A DNA stretch of 53,540 bases from contig JANQQS010000032.1 in NCBI GenBank assembly GCA_028284955.1, positions 1 through 53,540 of the forward strand, given 5' to 3'. The position numbers and the translations under genes are program-made. Under the pieces are notes generated by a model that saw only the letters and a list, made by a program, of their open reading frames with translations, did not search any database and was not told where the DNA came from. The DNA comes from Myxococcota bacterium. GTDB lineage: Bacteria > Myxococcota_A > Polyangia > Polyangiales > Houyiibacteriaceae. The first letter of the stretch is position 1. The number at the start of each line of letters is the position of its first letter. Shown piece after piece: positions 52,270-53,540 of this stretch.

Positions 52270-52950
52270 ATGGCTGAATCGCGCACGTGGGTAATCGGAG
52301 ACGTGCATGGCTGCGCGAACGAACTCGCGGATTTGTTGCGCGCATGCGGGGTGGACGATCGCGACCGGGTTGTATTCGTCGGCGATCTGGTCGGCAAAGG
52401 CCCCTTTTCAGACAAAGTGGTGCAAATCGCACGCGATCTCGGTGCCGACGCAGTAATGGGCAATCACGACGTGCGATGCGTCCAGTGGTGGCGGAATCAG
52501 CAGCGAGGCATCAAGGCGGAGCCCGAACCGGCTCACGCCCACGCCTGCCACTCACTCACCGACGAAGACTGGCAGTGGCTCAGCCGCCGACCCTTCGTGC
52601 TCCCGCTTCCCCGGGAACACGCGATCGTGGTGCACGCAGGGCTCGTCCCCGGAATACCCCTCGACGAGCAAGACCCGAAGCACATGTCGACCATGCGCAG
52701 CCTTCGCGACGACGGGTCTCCGTCCAAACGAATCGAAGACGGCATTCCATGGGCCAGCGCATGGCCCGGGCCTGAGCTCGTGATCTTTGGCCACGACGCT
52801 GTCCGTGGCCTCCAGCAATACCCTCACGCTCTCGGTCTCGATACCGGCTGCGTCTATGGTGGCGCGCTCACCGCGTGTGCGCTTCCATCACGCCGTCTGA
52901 TTTCGGTGCCTGCGCAGCGCGATTGGTGTCCCGTTCGAGAATCTGCATGA
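52270..52950 (+). CDS. Calcineurin-like (PPP/ApaH-type) metallophosphoesterase
   Basis: A 226-residue cytoplasmic phosphatase with all PPP metal-site motifs: GDVHGC near residue 10, GDLVGKGP near 38-45, GNHD near 64, VVHAGLVP and FGHDA. Such enzymes are either ApaH-type diadenosine tetraphosphatases or protein serine/threonine phosphatases; size fits both. ATG 52270 follows GGGGG. Its stop overlaps the Rieske gene start by 4 bases (ATGA). Confidence 0.92.
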   Translation: MAESRTWVIGDVHGCANELADLLRACGVDDRDRVVFVGDLVGKGPFSDKVVQIARDLGADAVMGNHDVRCVQWWRNQQRGIKAEPEPAHAHACHSLTDEDWQWLSRRPFVLPLPREHAIVVHAGLVPGIPLDEQDPKHMSTMRSLRDDGSPSKRIEDGIPWASAWPGPELVIFGHDAVRGLQQYPHALGLDTGCVYGGALTACALPSRRLISVPAQRDWCPVRESA

Positions 52951-53291
52951 CCCGTATTCACGTCTGCCGCGCCAGCGAACTCGCTCCCTTGCAAACCAGG
53001 GTGGTCTCGATGACTCCGGACCCAGAAGGGCGCCCAAGAGAGGCGCTCATCCTTCGAGACGGAGAAGGCGTAGTGCGCGCGTACGTCAACCGCTGCAAAC
53101 ATCTGCCGATTCCCCTCGACAGCGGTTCACGCGAATTCTTCGACGCAAACCGACAGCACCTGCTCTGCCGAACCCACGGTGCAGTGTACCGAACCGACAC
53201 TGGTCGCTGCATCGACGGCCCCTGCAAAGGCACATTCCTCGATCCCCTCACTTGCATCGAGAAAAACGAAGACATCTTTGTAGAGTACTGA
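52947..53291 (+). CDS. Rieske [2Fe-2S] ferredoxin-type protein
   Basis: A 114-residue protein carrying one Rieske cluster site: Cys50-x-His52 (RCKHLPI) and Cys74-x-x-His77 (LLCRTHGAVY). GRCIDGPC after the second motif is also typical. It has no signal or membrane segment, so it is a soluble electron-transfer protein, perhaps for an oxygenase or dehydrogenase encoded elsewhere. ATG 52947 overlaps the phosphatase stop and is preferred over the open frame from 52875. The coupling with a phosphatase has no obvious biochemical reason. Confidence 0.93.
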   Translation: MTRIHVCRASELAPLQTRVVSMTPDPEGRPREALILRDGEGVVRAYVNRCKHLPIPLDSGSREFFDANRQHLLCRTHGAVYRTDTGRCIDGPCKGTFLDPLTCIEKNEDIFVEY

Positions 53292-53329
53292 GAAGCCCAA
53301 CGAAACCAGGGCCCCATCGCTGTTTTCTT

Positions 53330-53540
53330 AGGGTTTGGCACCCAAACCCTCTCGCCCGGGATACGATCCCGGACGATTCACCCAAACTCCCCCGCCAGGA
53401 GACACGTGACTTGGTTGCGTGGGGTTGAACTGCCGGGGCCCCGTCGCGTAGCCATGGGGCGGCCGCGAAGCGGCCGGCGGCGGGGGGGGGCCCCCGCGGA
53501 ATCGTATTCCGTGGGGGGAGGGGCTGCGGCCAGCCCCTCC
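53330..53540 (+). repeat. Dispersed hairpin-chain intergenic element, copy C
   Basis: Begins about 40 bases after the Rieske stop and runs to the window end. Hairpins: 9-bp arms 53330-53338 / 53342-53350; 7-bp arms 53356-53362 / 53366-53372; 6-bp arms 53461-53466 / 53470-53475; a 12-bp stem with one G-T pair 53491-53502 / 53506-53517; and 10-bp arms 53517-53526 / 53531-53540. The linker matches copies A and B. It may continue past the window. Confidence 0.8.

Noticed and set aside
1-53540. tRNA or rRNA genes
   Set aside because: I looked in the gaps between genes and saw no cloverleaf-like CCA-proximal arms or rRNA-like segments; a covariance scan was not possible.

Overview
The window is GC-rich bacterial chromosome, almost fully coding, with 38 protein genes that I can support and no tRNA, rRNA, CRISPR array, phage module or recognisable transposase. 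The style points to the Myxococcota (former Deltaproteobacteria), possibly a Polyangia-type lineage. The signs are two large Ser/Thr protein kinases (one a kinase / cyclase-like / AAA ATPase / TPR fusion, one with a PEGA domain), a PP2C phosphatase, several TPR proteins, a DUF4388-like plus J-domain protein, many lipoproteins including a cysteine-repeat one, and frequent GTG starts. This assignment is an inference from gene style, not from a marker-gene comparison.

Layout. 229-3825: a large membrane protein with a spermidine-synthase-like domain and TPR-like tail. 3896-7314 (+): a glycolytic operon gap-pgk-tpiA ending in secG. 7555-11616 (-): the multidomain kinase. 11775-17525 (-): four genes joined by 4-bp overlaps, encoding a TPR protein, a YhhQ-type transporter and a heterodimeric ABC exporter. 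17682-18440 (+): PP2C phosphatase, overlapping at its 3' end a PerM/AI-2E-type permease. 18409-27014 (-): a mixed-function supraoperon pheA-hisC-lipoprotein-aroA-cmk-rpsA-permease, joining aromatic amino-acid synthesis to nucleotide metabolism and translation. 27147-35433 (-): mutS, two large secreted lipoproteins with propeller-like motifs, and a PEGA kinase. 35637-44289 (-): scpA-scpB-glyQ-fructokinase-glyS-ppdK, i.e. chromosome segregation, glycyl-tRNA synthetase and central carbon metabolism in one direction. 44584-53291: smaller accessory genes, namely an orphan protein, the J-domain protein, a TPR/HTH protein, a methyltransferase and glycosyltransferase pair, a helical protein, an SDR dehydrogenase, a Cys-rich lipoprotein, a calcineurin-like phosphatase and a Rieske protein.

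The most unusual signal is not a gene. A family of intergenic elements (7315-7558, 46222-46422, 53330-53540, and a decayed piece at 1-111) shares a linker of several tens of bases and a chain of short GC-rich hairpins with 3-4-base loops. Between copies the stems change on both arms so that pairing is kept. Two copies lie flush against the stop codon of a neighbouring gene and supply an edge motif carrying CTAG. These look like mobile or structured-RNA-type repeats and are the best candidate for something undescribed here.

Other points of interest are a fructokinase gene overlapping both glycyl-tRNA synthetase subunit genes, an ABC exporter pair with the sequence signature of one degenerate and one canonical ATP site, an ScpB with a long acidic repeat tail, and an rpsA leader with a good -35 box and several hairpins.
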